Source: Actibacterium sp. 188UL27-1 (lineage in GTDB: Bacteria > Pseudomonadota > Alphaproteobacteria > Rhodobacterales > Rhodobacteraceae). Taken from it: a stretch of 64,000 bases of DNA. The notes below the pieces were generated by a model. That model searched no databases and was not told the origin of the DNA. It worked only from the letters and a program-made list of their open reading frames with translations. This document shows positions 52,673 through 61,622 of the stretch, piece by piece. A program made the position numbers and the translations under genes. Position 1 is the stretch's first letter. Every line of letters begins with the position of its first letter. The stretch is from assembly GCF_016901225.1 (NCBI RefSeq), contig NZ_JAFEUL010000011.1, forward strand, positions 78,126 through 142,125, read 5' to 3'.

Positions 52673-53923
52673 ATGAACAGACTTCTTTCATCCATCGCGG
52701 CCCTGGCCCTGATGGCGGGCCTTGGCCTGGCGCAAGGGGCCGGGGTGCCAGATAACCTCGAAAAGCTCTCGAATTTCCAACAGACCGGCGTGACGGAGTT
52801 CACGTTTATTGAACAAGGCGGCGATTATGCTGCCGGGATCAAGGCGACCCTTGAGAAAATCACGATGCCGGATGGCTTCAAGATCGAGCTTTACGCGGTC
52901 GTCCCCGATGCCCGCCACATGGCCGTCGGCCCCCAGGGGATCGTCACCTTCGTCGGCACGCGCAAGGATAAGGTCTGGGCCGTGACCGACCGCAACAAGG
53001 ATCGCATCGCCGATGAGGTCAAAGATTTCGCCCCCTCGTTGACCTTTAGCATCCCCAACGGTCCGTGTTTCTCAAAGGATGGGTTTCTCTATATCGCCGA
53101 GCAGAACCGCGTGCTGCTCTTCCCGGCAGCGGAGTTCTTTTATGAAAGCCCTGATGTCGCGGCCTTCAATCTGGTTGAAAAAGGCAAGCTGATCCCGGTG
53201 GAGGAAGAAAGCTTCAACCACACTGCGCGCGTTTGCAAGATCGGGCCTGACGGCAAGATCTACATCTCGCTGGGTCAGCCCTTCAATGTCGCGCCAGCGG
53301 AGAAGTTGGACCTTTACAATGAGGTCGGCATTGGCGGCATCATCCGCATGAATGTCGATGGCAGCGCGCGTGAGGTTTATACGTATGGCGTGCGCAACTC
53401 CGTCGGCCATGACTTCCACCCGGAGACGGGGGAGTTATGGTGGACAGACAACCAGGTAGACGGGATGGGTGACGATATCCCACCCGGCGAGATCAACCGA
53501 CAGACCGAAGCGGGCCAGCATTTCGGCGCACCCTGGTATGGGGGTGGCTCGGTCCGCACGGCAGAATATGAGGGGGAGGAAGTCCCGGTCGAAGTCGTGA
53601 TGCCCGCATCAGAGACCGTGGCCCATGCCGCCGATCTGGGCATGTCATTCTACACTGGCAACATGTTCCCGGAGAAGTACCGTAATGCCATTTTCTCGGC
53701 CCAGCACGGTTCCTGGAATCGGACAACGCCTGTTGGCGCAAGGGTGATGGTCACCTTCATCGATGATGAGGGGACAGCCACGACAGAGCCATTCGCCGAA
53801 GGTTGGATCGACGAGAATGGCGAATATCTGGGCCGCCCCGTGGATGTTGTGAACCTGCGCGATGGCTCGATCCTGGTATCGGATGACCTGGCCGGGGCGC
53901 TTTACCGGATCAGTTACGAATGA
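52673..53923 (+). CDS. Periplasmic sorbosone-dehydrogenase-like (PQQ-type beta-propeller) protein
   Basis: This 416-residue protein has a signal peptide (MNRLLSSIAALALMAGLGLAQG) and repeated propeller blades (MAVGPQGIVTFVG, SKDGFLYIAEQNRVL, VCKIGPDGKIYISLGQP, VRNSVGHDFHPETGELWWTDN). The last is the common sorbosone/glucose dehydrogenase motif. Such proteins may use PQQ; no PQQ genes are in the window. I start at 52673, seven bases after GGGAGG. It overlaps the cytochrome c gene by four bases. Confidence 0.82.
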   Translation: MNRLLSSIAALALMAGLGLAQGAGVPDNLEKLSNFQQTGVTEFTFIEQGGDYAAGIKATLEKITMPDGFKIELYAVVPDARHMAVGPQGIVTFVGTRKDKVWAVTDRNKDRIADEVKDFAPSLTFSIPNGPCFSKDGFLYIAEQNRVLLFPAAEFFYESPDVAAFNLVEKGKLIPVEEESFNHTARVCKIGPDGKIYISLGQPFNVAPAEKLDLYNEVGIGGIIRMNVDGSAREVYTYGVRNSVGHDFHPETGELWWTDNQVDGMGDDIPPGEINRQTEAGQHFGAPWYGGGSVRTAEYEGEEVPVEVVMPASETVAHAADLGMSFYTGNMFPEKYRNAIFSAQHGSWNRTTPVGARVMVTFIDDEGTATTEPFAEGWIDENGEYLGRPVDVVNLRDGSILVSDDLAGALYRISYE

Positions 53924-54582
53924 CCGTGCGCCCGATCCTATGCTGCCACCTTTTTTCAGGCTGTCGAGGGTCGGGGCCGAGTAAATCGTCTGTGACGCCA
54001 ATAATCTTCCTTCTGGCGTCATTTACGCTCGGCGGGCTCATGCTCGCCGGGAGTGTCGCGCATGCCGAGTTGGTGGGCGATGCCGAGGCGGGTCGAAAGC
54101 TTGCCGGGCAATGTCGCACGTGCCACGGGGCGGATGGATATGCCCAGATCCCCGTCGCCCCGCATATCGGCGGTGAACCCGTCGCCTATCTGGCCGCACA
54201 GCTCACCGCCTTTCGCGAGGGCACCCGCCAGCATGAGATGATGAGTGTTGTCGCCAAATCCCTTACCGACATGCAAATCGCGGATCTTGCGGCTTGGTAT
54301 GGTGGTGTGACGGCGATATCGGATCTGCCGGATGGAATTTCCGCCGATGCTGCGCCGTCGGCCTGCATCACCTGCCACGGTGCCGATGGTCTGTCGCTCA
54401 TGCAAGACGCACCCAACCTGGCCGGTGAGAACGTCATCTATATCGAAACACAGCTCAAAGCCTTCCGCACCGGCAAACGCAGGCATGCGGCCATGACCGA
54501 CATCGCAAAGTCCCTGACCGAGGCCGAAATGCGCGCCGCCGCTGAATGGTACGCCGCCACCCAGCTCACGCTGACCAGGTGA
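53920..54582 (+). CDS. Diheme cytochrome c
   Basis: This 220-residue c-type cytochrome has two tandem domains, each with a CxxCH haem site (CRTCHGADGYAQIP and CITCHGADGLSLMQ) and the LxAQLxAFRxGxR(Q/R)H motif repeated (AAQLTAFREGTRQHEMM; ETQLKAFRTGKRRHAAM). An N-terminal hydrophobic segment ending GSVAHA exports it. Translation is coupled to the sorbosone-dehydrogenase-like gene. It is the likely electron acceptor for the preceding dehydrogenases, passing electrons to the respiratory chain. Confidence 0.88.
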   Translation: MTVRPILCCHLFSGCRGSGPSKSSVTPIIFLLASFTLGGLMLAGSVAHAELVGDAEAGRKLAGQCRTCHGADGYAQIPVAPHIGGEPVAYLAAQLTAFREGTRQHEMMSVVAKSLTDMQIADLAAWYGGVTAISDLPDGISADAAPSACITCHGADGLSLMQDAPNLAGENVIYIETQLKAFRTGKRRHAAMTDIAKSLTEAEMRAAAEWYAATQLTLTR

Positions 54583-54597
54583 GGACGGCTCCCGCCC

Positions 54598-54631
54598 GGA
54601 GCGGAGACGCGCGACACGCGCGATCCGCTCC
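54598..54631 (+). terminator. Hairpin after cytochrome c gene
   Basis: GGAGCGGA pairs with TCCGCTCC and an inner CGCGCG-ACA-CGCGCG stem stacks on it, giving 14 pairs with a small bulge, 16 bases after the stop codon. No T-run follows, so it may be a transcript-stabilising or Rho-assisted end. Confidence 0.55.
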
Positions 54632-55158
54632 CGTTGGGCGTGGCGCGCAAGAAACGTCGCTAGGTTTGTAAGCGAGCACTTTCGCGCGCCGTGACGGGTA
54701 AGCGCGTCTTGGAACGTCGTCTCGGTCGACGCTTGAAATTTGCTGCCTGGCGGATGATGCCACCGATCCGAACCTTGGTTGCGTCATGTGTTCGCGTCTT
54801 GACGCGGGAATATGGCGCATGCCGAGGTCGGCACCCTGGCGAACAGTTCTACTTACTCCGGCGGATCTGGAAAACCCTATAGCGGGTCCCATTTTCGAAG
54901 TGCTTTTTGCCACCATAAGGTATTGCAATTGATGAAGATCATCCTGCTTGGGACGCGCCGACATTCCTCTCGGAATGGTGCTCAGCAATAGCCTACTGGG
55001 GTTAATACGCAGCTGGTCGCACGCCTTCGAAAACACAGTCTAAGTCGTGCAATCTGCCAGTCCGTCAGCCAGAAAATACCAGACAGGGACATCGCTTATT
55101 TTCAAACCATGAACCACCTAACCTCACGGAATTGGATGGCTGTGGGACCCAGCCAAAT

Positions 55159-55188
55159 TATGTGTTCGAAAATATCCCCGCCTGAGGC
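55159..55188 (+). repeat. Dispersed AATATCCCCGCCGG repeat, copy D
   Basis: TATGTGTTCGAAAATATCCCC plus GCCTGAGGC differs from copy A (39121) at two positions. It lies 101 bases beyond the end of glpR, again at a gene's 3' side. Confidence 0.65.
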
Positions 55189-55288
55189 ACGGGATCCCGT
55201 TGCACGGCAGTGCGGCGGCCTGGCCCAACACCTGATGAGGCCGCAAGGCCGAGGGAAGGGGGCGGGAGCACCAGCGGTCGGGACGGGG

Positions 55289-56065
55289 TTAGCCGCTTGT
55301 CTCGGGACCCGCGATCTCGACCGTGGTTCGCCAGCGCCCGCAATCAAAACCCAAACGCGCAGGTAGCGGCGCATCGGTGACGATCCGATCAATCTGCTCC
55401 AGAGTTCCGATCCGAATGGGCGCCGGGCGGGATAGCTTCGTTTGATCCGCAACCAGGATCCGGGTGCGGGAGCGGTCCAATATCGTCTTGCTGACCGCCA
55501 CCTCCTCAGGGTCGAAATCCAGAAGATCACCTCCCGTATCGATCGCAGAGCACCCGATGACCGCGTGATCCAGCTTGAACCGCTCGATGCAATCGATTGC
55601 CAGTGCGCCGACCAGCCCACCATCGGCCCCGCGCGCCTTACCACCCGTGACGATCACCTGTGCCTCTGGATTGGCCGCCAGGATCATCGCGACATTCAAA
55701 TTGTTGGTGACAACCATTAGGTTGCGATGGTGCAGCAATGCGCCAGCCACAGCCTCGGTCGTGGTGCCGATATTCAAAAACAATGAGCTGTCATCGGGGA
55801 TCAGCGCTGCGCAAGCCTCTCCGATCCGCGTCTTGGCGGCGGCATTCAGGGCGCGTCGCTCCTGATAGGCGATATTGCGGGTGGCCGATGGCATGACGGC
55901 ACCCCCATGCACCCGCTCCAGCTTGCCGGCGCGCTCCAGGGCGGTCAGATCGCGCCGGATCGTCTGCGGGGTCACCTGGAACCGCGCCACCAGATCCTCC
56001 ACCCGCACACCACCGTCGCGCCGGGCCAGTGCCAGGATCTCTGGTACGCGTAAGCTTTCAGTCAT
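55289..56065 (-). CDS. glpR: DeoR-family repressor GlpR
   Basis: This 258-residue regulator has an N-terminal helix-turn-helix (VEDLVARFQVTPQTIRRDLTALERAGKLERVHGGAV) and a C-terminal sugar-phosphate domain (ALIPDDSSLFLNIGTTTEAVA, VVTNNLNVA, GGLVGALA, ADQTKLSR). It is divergent from glpD and separated from it by 109 bases carrying a GlpR-like operator. It is predicted to repress glpD and itself until glycerol-3-phosphate binds. Other DeoR repressors look alike; the glpD neighbour and operator decide the call. Confidence 0.88.
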   Translation of the reverse strand: MTESLRVPEILALARRDGGVRVEDLVARFQVTPQTIRRDLTALERAGKLERVHGGAVMPSATRNIAYQERRALNAAAKTRIGEACAALIPDDSSLFLNIGTTTEAVAGALLHHRNLMVVTNNLNVAMILAANPEAQVIVTGGKARGADGGLVGALAIDCIERFKLDHAVIGCSAIDTGGDLLDFDPEEVAVSKTILDRSRTRILVADQTKLSRPAPIRIGTLEQIDRIVTDAPLPARLGFDCGRWRTTVEIAGPETSG

Positions 56066-56077
56066 TAGCCCGTCCCC

Positions 56078-56104
56078 ATGTTCGTTTCAGAGCAAACCGA
56101 ACAT
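56078..56104. promoter_or_regulatory. Candidate GlpR operator
   Basis: ATGTTCG at 56078-56084 and CGAACAT at 56098-56104 are a perfect 7-bp inverted repeat, extending to ATGTTCGTTT against AAACCGAACAT. The half-site matches the established GlpR consensus WATGTTCGWT. It lies 12 bases from the glpR start, in the region shared with glpD. Confidence 0.65.
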
Positions 56105-56174
56105 AAACGGTCATCGTTCTTGATCGAAAGTCCTTTGCGCGTATGACGCGAGGTGAATTAAAGGACCCAGAACT

Positions 56175-57743
56175 ATGGATTACGATTTGTTCATCATCGG
56201 CGGCGGTATCAATGGCTGTGGTATCGCGCGGGATGCTGCGGGGCGGGGCCTAACCGTCGGGTTGGCAGAGATGAACGATCTGGCCTCTGCGACCTCGTCT
56301 TCCTCCACCAAGCTCTTCCATGGAGGATTGCGGTATCTGGAATATTTCGAATTTCGGCTCGTCCGCGAAAGCCTGATCGAGCGCGAAACGCTTTTGCGTG
56401 CCATGCCACATATCAGTTGGCCTATGCGGTTCGTCCTGCCATACCACCGCGACATGCGGTTCGACAGTGACACGCCGACCTCTCGGCTGCTTACCCGCAT
56501 CATGCCATGGATGAAAGGGCGCCGTCCGGCCTGGCTTGTCCGCCTGGGCCTGTTCCTTTATGACAGCCTGGCTCACCGCGCCATTTTGCCGGGTACGGGC
56601 ACTCTAAACCTGCGGTTTCACAAGGCGGGCAAGCCGCTGCAGGACCGGTTCCAACTGGCCTACGAATATTCCGATTGCTGGATCGAGGATTCGCGCCTCG
56701 TCATCCTCAACGCTCGCGACGCGGAAACCCGTGGGGCGCAGATCATGACCCGCACAAAGGTGACCGCCACCGAACGCCACGCAGACCACTGGGCTATCAC
56801 CCTCGAAGACACCACCGGCGCCCGTACGGTCACTGCTAAGATGCTGGTCAATGCGGGCGGCCCATGGGTTGAGGAGGTGCTGCGCAACCGTGCCCGCATC
56901 AATGCGACCGAAGGTGTCCGCCTCGTGCGCGGCAGCCATATCGTGACCCGCAAACTCTATGACCATGACAAATGCTACTTCTTCCAGGGTGAAGACGGGC
57001 GCATCATCTTTGCCATTCCCTACGAGACAGATTTTACCCTGATCGGTACCACCGATGCCGAACATATGGATCCGTCGCAAAAACCCGAATGCTCGCCCGA
57101 GGAGCGCGACTACCTGCTGACTTTCGCCTCGAACTATTTCAAACAGCCCGTGACCCAGGACGACATCGTCTGGACTTATTCGGGCGTTCGCCCGCTTTAC
57201 GATGACGGGGCCAGCAGTGCGACGGCGGCAACCCGTGACTATGTGCTAAAAGTCGATCAAGCAGGCGGCGCGCCCATCCTCAATGTCTTTGGCGGCAAGA
57301 TCACCACCTACCGGAAGCTGGCCGAACATGCGTTGGATCGGATCGTGCCCTTCTTCCCCGGCACCCCTGCGGAATGGACAGCCGGGATCGCTTTGCCCGG
57401 TGGGGACTTCCCCGTTCGCGGCGCTCCCAAGCTGGTTGCGCAGTTACAGGCTGATTATCCATTCCTGACTGACCGATGGGCTCTGCGTTTGATCCGCGCC
57501 TACGGGACTGAAGCTGCAGACATGCTGGCCAATGCAACCACTGCCGCCGATCTGGGCGTGGATTTCGGTGCCACCCTGACGGCACGAGAGGTCAAATGGC
57601 TGATGCAAAAAGAATATGCCCGCACCGCCGAAGACGTCGCTTGGCGCCGTTCCAAACTCGGCCTCCGCCTTGCGCCCGAGCAGCTTAAAACCCTGGACGA
57701 CTGGATGCAAAAACACGCAAAAGGGGTCGCATCAGCAGCCTGA
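56175..57743 (+). CDS. glpD: Aerobic glycerol-3-phosphate dehydrogenase GlpD
   Basis: This 522-residue membrane-associated flavoenzyme oxidises glycerol-3-phosphate to DHAP and passes electrons to quinone. It has the FAD loop DLFIIGGGINGCGIARDAAGRG, the SSSTKLFHGGLRYLEYFEFRLVRE signature, LVRGSHIVTRK, IPYETDFTLIGTTD and NVFGGKITTYRKLAEHAL. Its length is normal. It works with the UgpBAEC importer at 3.2-7.5 kb. An AGGACCC stretch precedes the ATG. Confidence 0.95.
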   Translation: MDYDLFIIGGGINGCGIARDAAGRGLTVGLAEMNDLASATSSSSTKLFHGGLRYLEYFEFRLVRESLIERETLLRAMPHISWPMRFVLPYHRDMRFDSDTPTSRLLTRIMPWMKGRRPAWLVRLGLFLYDSLAHRAILPGTGTLNLRFHKAGKPLQDRFQLAYEYSDCWIEDSRLVILNARDAETRGAQIMTRTKVTATERHADHWAITLEDTTGARTVTAKMLVNAGGPWVEEVLRNRARINATEGVRLVRGSHIVTRKLYDHDKCYFFQGEDGRIIFAIPYETDFTLIGTTDAEHMDPSQKPECSPEERDYLLTFASNYFKQPVTQDDIVWTYSGVRPLYDDGASSATAATRDYVLKVDQAGGAPILNVFGGKITTYRKLAEHALDRIVPFFPGTPAEWTAGIALPGGDFPVRGAPKLVAQLQADYPFLTDRWALRLIRAYGTEAADMLANATTAADLGVDFGATLTAREVKWLMQKEYARTAEDVAWRRSKLGLRLAPEQLKTLDDWMQKHAKGVASAA

Positions 57744-58101
57744 CGATCAAATAGCAACCTGTGGGCTGGTGATCTTCTGGGACCGACCCCCGGTGAAACG
57801 CGGTACAATTTGCGTCTGCGCATCGGTTTTTCGGGGTCCGATCAAGGTGCCGCGCCATACAAAACAGCGTAAACGCCAAGCATTTCTGACCCAAACCGGA
57901 TGTTCAAAACATCGTCATCAATTGACATGATGCGAAGACATACCAGCCTGCTTTTGCGGTACTGATGCTGCTGGCGAGGGATTTGCCTAGGCTGGAGCGG
58001 TAGATTGGCTGAGTGGTATGGTTTGCCTGTTTGGCGATTGGGACCTTCTCCATCTGACGACCGGAAGGTCTGATGACCGATCAATACGTGCCACCATTGC
58101 G
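57744..58101. other. Gene-free stretch after glpD
   Basis: Open frames here are short and read as random sequence. No terminator with a T-run, RNA gene or known repeat is visible. Confidence 0.4.
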
Positions 58102-58413
58102 TCAGCGCATTCTCGAAGCGACACCCGTGCCGGATCCCTTTACGGGATCGCTTATGGTCGGCGGGTTCAGAGCGAGGTCACCCACCTTGAGGGCAGCGAT
58201 GTTAACAGCGACCGAATGCTGGTCCGTATCAATCGGGGCAATGTCCGCCAGATCTAAAAGGCTGTGGCGCAAATCTGATATACCGGAAAAGATATGTTGA
58301 ATGCGGGCGTCAACCGAGCCTGTCGCATCCGACAAGGTGGCGAGGTCGCGGGTGGTGTCATGCAGGATGCCGTCCCAGCTCCAAAGGCGCTGACGACGCT
58401 CGGTTTGATCCAT
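58102..58413 (-). CDS. Small hypothetical protein, doubtful
   Basis: A minus-strand frame of 103 codons starting MDQTERRQRLWSWDGILHD continues through SGISDLRHSLLDLADIAPID to a TGA at 58102. Third codon positions in the first two thirds are GC-rich, as in the real genes around it, which argues for coding. No ribosome site precedes the ATG and no domain is recognisable; the frame is open upstream to 58524. It may be a small gene or the remains of a larger one. Confidence 0.35.
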   Translation of the reverse strand: MDQTERRQRLWSWDGILHDTTRDLATLSDATGSVDARIQHIFSGISDLRHSLLDLADIAPIDTDQHSVAVNIAALKVGDLALNPPTISDPVKGSGTGVASRMR

Positions 58414-58621
58414 GGCGACAAGCCGGAAATAAAGCGACGACGAAAGAACCAACGCGCAGTTCAGTCGTTCATCGAATTCAGTTGAGCCTTGGTCGGGCAT
58501 CGCAACGAGCCTCGATAGAAACATTTCGGAAGGATAGGCGTCATGGCGCGGCTGCGTCTTTCACAATTCTCCGATCCTTAGCGCAGCAATCTGGCAACGA
58601 CGCCGGTCTTGGGGGCATCAC

Positions 58622-59572
58622 TTAGGGATCAGGGAACTCATACCGCTCGAGTTTGTCCGGCAGCTCAGAGGCCACATGGTCGATGAAGGCTCGCACGGCG
58701 GGCCGCATCAATCGCCGCGAGGGAAAAACCGCGGACACATCGGAACGTTGCACCGAATACTCGGGCAATTCGCAACGCAACCGGCCAGCAATGACATGCG
58801 GGTAGGCCACCATGCGCGGCAGCGCTACAACAAGATCGTTGACCAGCGCCACATCGCAAAGAACAAGCGGATCGAGCGTGATCAAACGCGGCGCCACATG
58901 GAGATCGTGCATCGTGCCTGCTGCATCCGTCAAACGTATGACGCGTCCATCGCGATCCGCACGACGCAGTAAGCCCACCGGCAATCCCTTGAGATCGTCG
59001 AGACCTGCCAAGGGCGTCTGACGCGAGGCCGTACCGCGATAAAGTGCGGCACTGGCCGTGCCGAGCTTGCGCGCGATAAGGTCGCCAGCGCCCACCGGCC
59101 CGAAACGGATCGCAAGGTCGAAACCGTCCGATATCAGATCGGTCCGCTCATTCGACAGATCGAGGAAGACATCGCAGTCGGGGTTCTGCGCCAGAAAGCC
59201 GCCGATGACATCTCCAAGTAGGCTCTGCCCCAGGATCACCGGCGCTGTGACCCTGATCCAGCCGCGCGGTGTGTCGCGCAAAGTCTCGATCGACATCGCG
59301 GCGCTCTCGGCTTCGTCGATCAGGCGCCTTGCATGGGCGATGAGTGTCTCGCCGACCTCGGTGGGTCGCACGGCGCGGGTCGACCGTTCGAACAGCTTTA
59401 ATCCGGCGGCCGCCTCCATCGCGGCGATCCGGCGCGTCACCGTCGCCGGCGGCATGGCCAGACGACGCCCGGCCTCGGCAAAGCTTGGGCTTTCGCCGGC
59501 GACGACCAGTAACCGCGCATCGGACAAGGTTTCGAACATCACCATTCCATTTTGATCAATAAGCAATGTCAT
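58622..59572 (-). CDS. LysR-family transcriptional regulator
   Basis: This 316-residue protein has an N-terminal winged helix (FETLSDARLLVVAGESPSFAEAGRRLAMPPATVTRRIAAME) and a periplasmic-binding-like effector domain (GWIRVTAPVILGQSLLGDVIGGFLAQNPD). The CrgA/YhjC-type subgroup is suggested by RVTAP. I start at MTLLIDQNG, after AGGTAGA; the internal ATG at 59545 is possible. It is divergent from the DUF2852 gene and probably regulates the isochorismatase-NmrA set. Confidence 0.87.
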   Translation of the reverse strand: MTLLIDQNGMVMFETLSDARLLVVAGESPSFAEAGRRLAMPPATVTRRIAAMEAAAGLKLFERSTRAVRPTEVGETLIAHARRLIDEAESAAMSIETLRDTPRGWIRVTAPVILGQSLLGDVIGGFLAQNPDCDVFLDLSNERTDLISDGFDLAIRFGPVGAGDLIARKLGTASAALYRGTASRQTPLAGLDDLKGLPVGLLRRADRDGRVIRLTDAAGTMHDLHVAPRLITLDPLVLCDVALVNDLVVALPRMVAYPHVIAGRLRCELPEYSVQRSDVSAVFPSRRLMRPAVRAFIDHVASELPDKLERYEFPDP

Positions 59573-59629
59573 TTCTACCTAATGCGAAACGCGACCTAAG
59601 CACCACATCCAAGGGCAATCGCAAGTCAT

Positions 59630-59650
59630 GCCGGCCATTGGATTGCCGGC
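59630..59650. promoter_or_regulatory. Repeated GCCGGC boxes in the LysR divergon
   Basis: GCCGGC occurs at 59630-59635 and 59645-59650, separated by nine bases, in the 98-base region between the LysR gene and DUF2852. Palindromic boxes one and a half turns apart may be the regulator's site. Chance is possible in GC-rich DNA. Confidence 0.25.
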
Positions 59651-59670
59651 TGCTAGAAAGGATCCAAACG

Positions 59671-60048
59671 ATGCACGACTTTTCACACATATCCGCGTTT
59701 CCCGTCATCTTGATGTTCACCGTCTTCGCCTTTGCCGCATTCCTACCGATGCTCGCTTGCGCGTCCGTCCTGTTCGCGCGCAAGGCCTGGTCAGCCGACG
59801 GGGCCATGCCTCTGCCATGGATACACCGGGCGCGCATGTTTGACGCCATGGGGTCGTCTGCGCGGGAGCAGACGGGTGCACCCAGGACCGACAGCACCGC
59901 CTTTGACACCTACCGGGCCGAGACATTGGCACGTCTGGAGGAAGAGGCGAAAGCCTTTGCTGCCTACCGCGATCGGTTGCGGGTTGCGAAGGATCGTGCT
60001 GCCTTCGAACGCTTCATGGATGAGATGAAGAACACTCCAACCAGCTGA
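59671..60048 (+). CDS. DUF2852-like small membrane protein
   Basis: This 125-residue protein has one hydrophobic segment (AFPVILMFTVFAFAAFLPMLACASVL) and a C-terminal helix (STAFDTYRAETLARLEEEAKAFAAYRDRLRVAKDRAAFERFMDEM) resembling DUF2852. The function is unknown. I start at MHDFSHIS, preceded by AAAGGA; the longer frame from 59566 overlaps the LysR start. It is the first gene of the set divergent from LysR. Confidence 0.72.
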   Translation: MHDFSHISAFPVILMFTVFAFAAFLPMLACASVLFARKAWSADGAMPLPWIHRARMFDAMGSSAREQTGAPRTDSTAFDTYRAETLARLEEEAKAFAAYRDRLRVAKDRAAFERFMDEMKNTPTS

Positions 60049-60064
60049 GCAATGTTGCTCCCTT

Positions 60065-60111
<47 letters not shown>

Positions 60112-60236
60112 GCAAGGGGCCGTCCGAACCGAGTAATCTGAAAGGTTATCGTGGTTCGCTGAAAGATCCGGGACGGCCAGAATATCACCATAGCCCTGTC
60201 ATTCGCACTTGTTCCAACCCAACCAGGAGACCCCCA

Positions 60237-60920
60237 ATGACTCTACCCAGTTCAGAACTCACCCCCGATAACTGCGCCTTTCTGATGATCGACCATCAGG
60301 TCGGCCTGATGCAGTTCCTTAACTCGGCAGATCCGATGCTGATGAAGAACAACATCTTGGGCCACGCAAAAACGGCCAAGGCTTTCGATATTCCTGTGAT
60401 TATGGGGACCAGCTGGCCACAAGGTCCAAACGGCCCAACGATGCCGGAACTCAAGGCGATCTTTCCTGACGTTGAGGTCATCGACCGGCCCTTCGTCAAC
60501 TTCTGGAACGACGACGCTTCGCGCAAGGCAGTCGAAGCGACGGGGCGCGAAAAGCTTGTGATTTCAGGCCTGGCGACCGAGGTTTGCGCTGCCTTCCCGG
60601 CGATCTCGGCGTTGCGCGACGGCTACGAGGTCTACGTCGTCATCGACGCCTCCGCCGATTTCAACCCGCTCATCACGCAGGTGACCGCCACCCGGCTTGC
60701 CGCTGCCGGCGCTATTGTTACCACATGGGTCGCCGTACTGGCAGAGCTCGCTGGGAACACCCAGGTCAATGGCCACCACATCGGCAAATTGTTGAGCGAG
60801 CATATGGGGCAATATCAAGCGGCGATGAACAACTTCCTCGGAACCGCCACCCATGCCGATGAGGTCCGTCAGGCTGTGGGGCTGAATGGCCACCCGCCGA
60901 TCCCGATGGCGGGTGAGTAA
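60237..60920 (+). CDS. Isochorismatase-family hydrolase (YcaC-like)
   Basis: This 227-residue cysteine hydrolase has CAFLMIDHQVGLMQFL with the catalytic Asp19 and LVISGLATEVCAAFPA with the nucleophile Cys117. The subgroup resembles YcaC, whose physiological substrate is unknown. AGGAGAC lies five bases before the ATG. A hairpin terminator follows at 60933. Confidence 0.85.
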   Translation: MTLPSSELTPDNCAFLMIDHQVGLMQFLNSADPMLMKNNILGHAKTAKAFDIPVIMGTSWPQGPNGPTMPELKAIFPDVEVIDRPFVNFWNDDASRKAVEATGREKLVISGLATEVCAAFPAISALRDGYEVYVVIDASADFNPLITQVTATRLAAAGAIVTTWVAVLAELAGNTQVNGHHIGKLLSEHMGQYQAAMNNFLGTATHADEVRQAVGLNGHPPIPMAGE

Positions 60921-60932
60921 CCCTATCTTCCA

Positions 60933-60960
60933 CCGCCGCCCTCAGATGAAAGGGCGGCGG
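60933..60960 (+). terminator. Hairpin after the isochorismatase gene
   Basis: CCGCCGCCCT and AGGGCGGCGG pair perfectly over ten bases with an eight-base loop, 13 bases after the stop, followed by CCTTTCC. The T-run is weak, so partial termination before the membrane-protein gene is likely. Confidence 0.6.
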
Positions 60961-60981
60961 CCTTTCCCGGAGTGTTTGACC

Positions 60982-61509
60982 ATGACCGAAACCACTTCCA
61001 ATGCCTCGTGGCCGCAGGATCGCCTGAGCCGCAACTGGACCATCATCGGTGGTATCCTTTTGGCGGCACCGGTCGCACAACCGATTGTGGCGCGCTACCT
61101 ATCGACGATCTCTCCAGCTAATCTTCTCGCGCCTATGACGACGATGACCGGTGGCGAACCGTTGCCGCAAGAGGTTGAAGCGCTTTTTGCCGGTGTCTTT
61201 GCAAATATCCGTTTCTCGCTGGCCTTCGCCGCTGTGGAGCTGATGGCTGGTGGTCTGATCCTTGCGGCCGACTTGTGGCTGAGTGCCGCGGCGGATTGGC
61301 GCCGCGCCGTCCTGATCGGGGCGAGCAATGTGGGTATTGCCGCGTTTGTCGGCATTGGCCTTTACTTCGCCTATTCCTCGGTCGTTATCGGCAGTGCCAC
61401 GAATACGCCTCTTACCCTTTCGCTGATAATGGCCATGTTCGGTTGCGTTGTGGCATTCTTTCCAGCGCGTTGGCTGTGGCGAAACAGTCGTATCCTCCGG
61501 CAGGTATGA
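60982..61509 (+). CDS. Four-helix membrane protein, unknown function
   Basis: This 175-residue protein has four predicted membrane segments (NWTIIGGILLAAPVAQPIVARYL; IRFSLAFAAVELMAGGLILAADLWL; VLIGASNVGIAAFVGIGLYFAYS; LSLIMAMFGCVVAFFPARWLW). I start at MTETTSNASW, preceded by CGGAG; upstream in-frame codons back to 60886 overlap the isochorismatase gene. I do not recognise the family. It lies between isochorismatase and NmrA-like genes in the same direction. Confidence 0.65.
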   Translation: MTETTSNASWPQDRLSRNWTIIGGILLAAPVAQPIVARYLSTISPANLLAPMTTMTGGEPLPQEVEALFAGVFANIRFSLAFAAVELMAGGLILAADLWLSAAADWRRAVLIGASNVGIAAFVGIGLYFAYSSVVIGSATNTPLTLSLIMAMFGCVVAFFPARWLWRNSRILRQV

Positions 61510-61622
61510 CCGCGAAACAGGCGTTCTTACGCGGCGACGGGAGCGCGGTGGCAAATGTGGCAGCTACTCCGGCCAATCCGCAGTGCACGCCGCAATAAAG
61601 ATGAAGAAATGGAGGCGGATAG

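Larger units (their letters stand above)
54583..55288. other. 700-base gap after cytochrome c operon
   Basis: No gene is supported. A strong hairpin lies at the left end (54598-54631) and dispersed repeat copy D at 55159. The middle (54700-55100) reads as non-coding on both strands, with a more AT-rich patch at 54880-54960. No RNA gene was recognised. Confidence 0.4.

Noticed and set aside
54566..55036. 156-codon minus frame in the post-cytochrome gap
   Set aside because: Ser/Arg/Ala-rich random sequence crossing a terminator-like hairpin; no motif.
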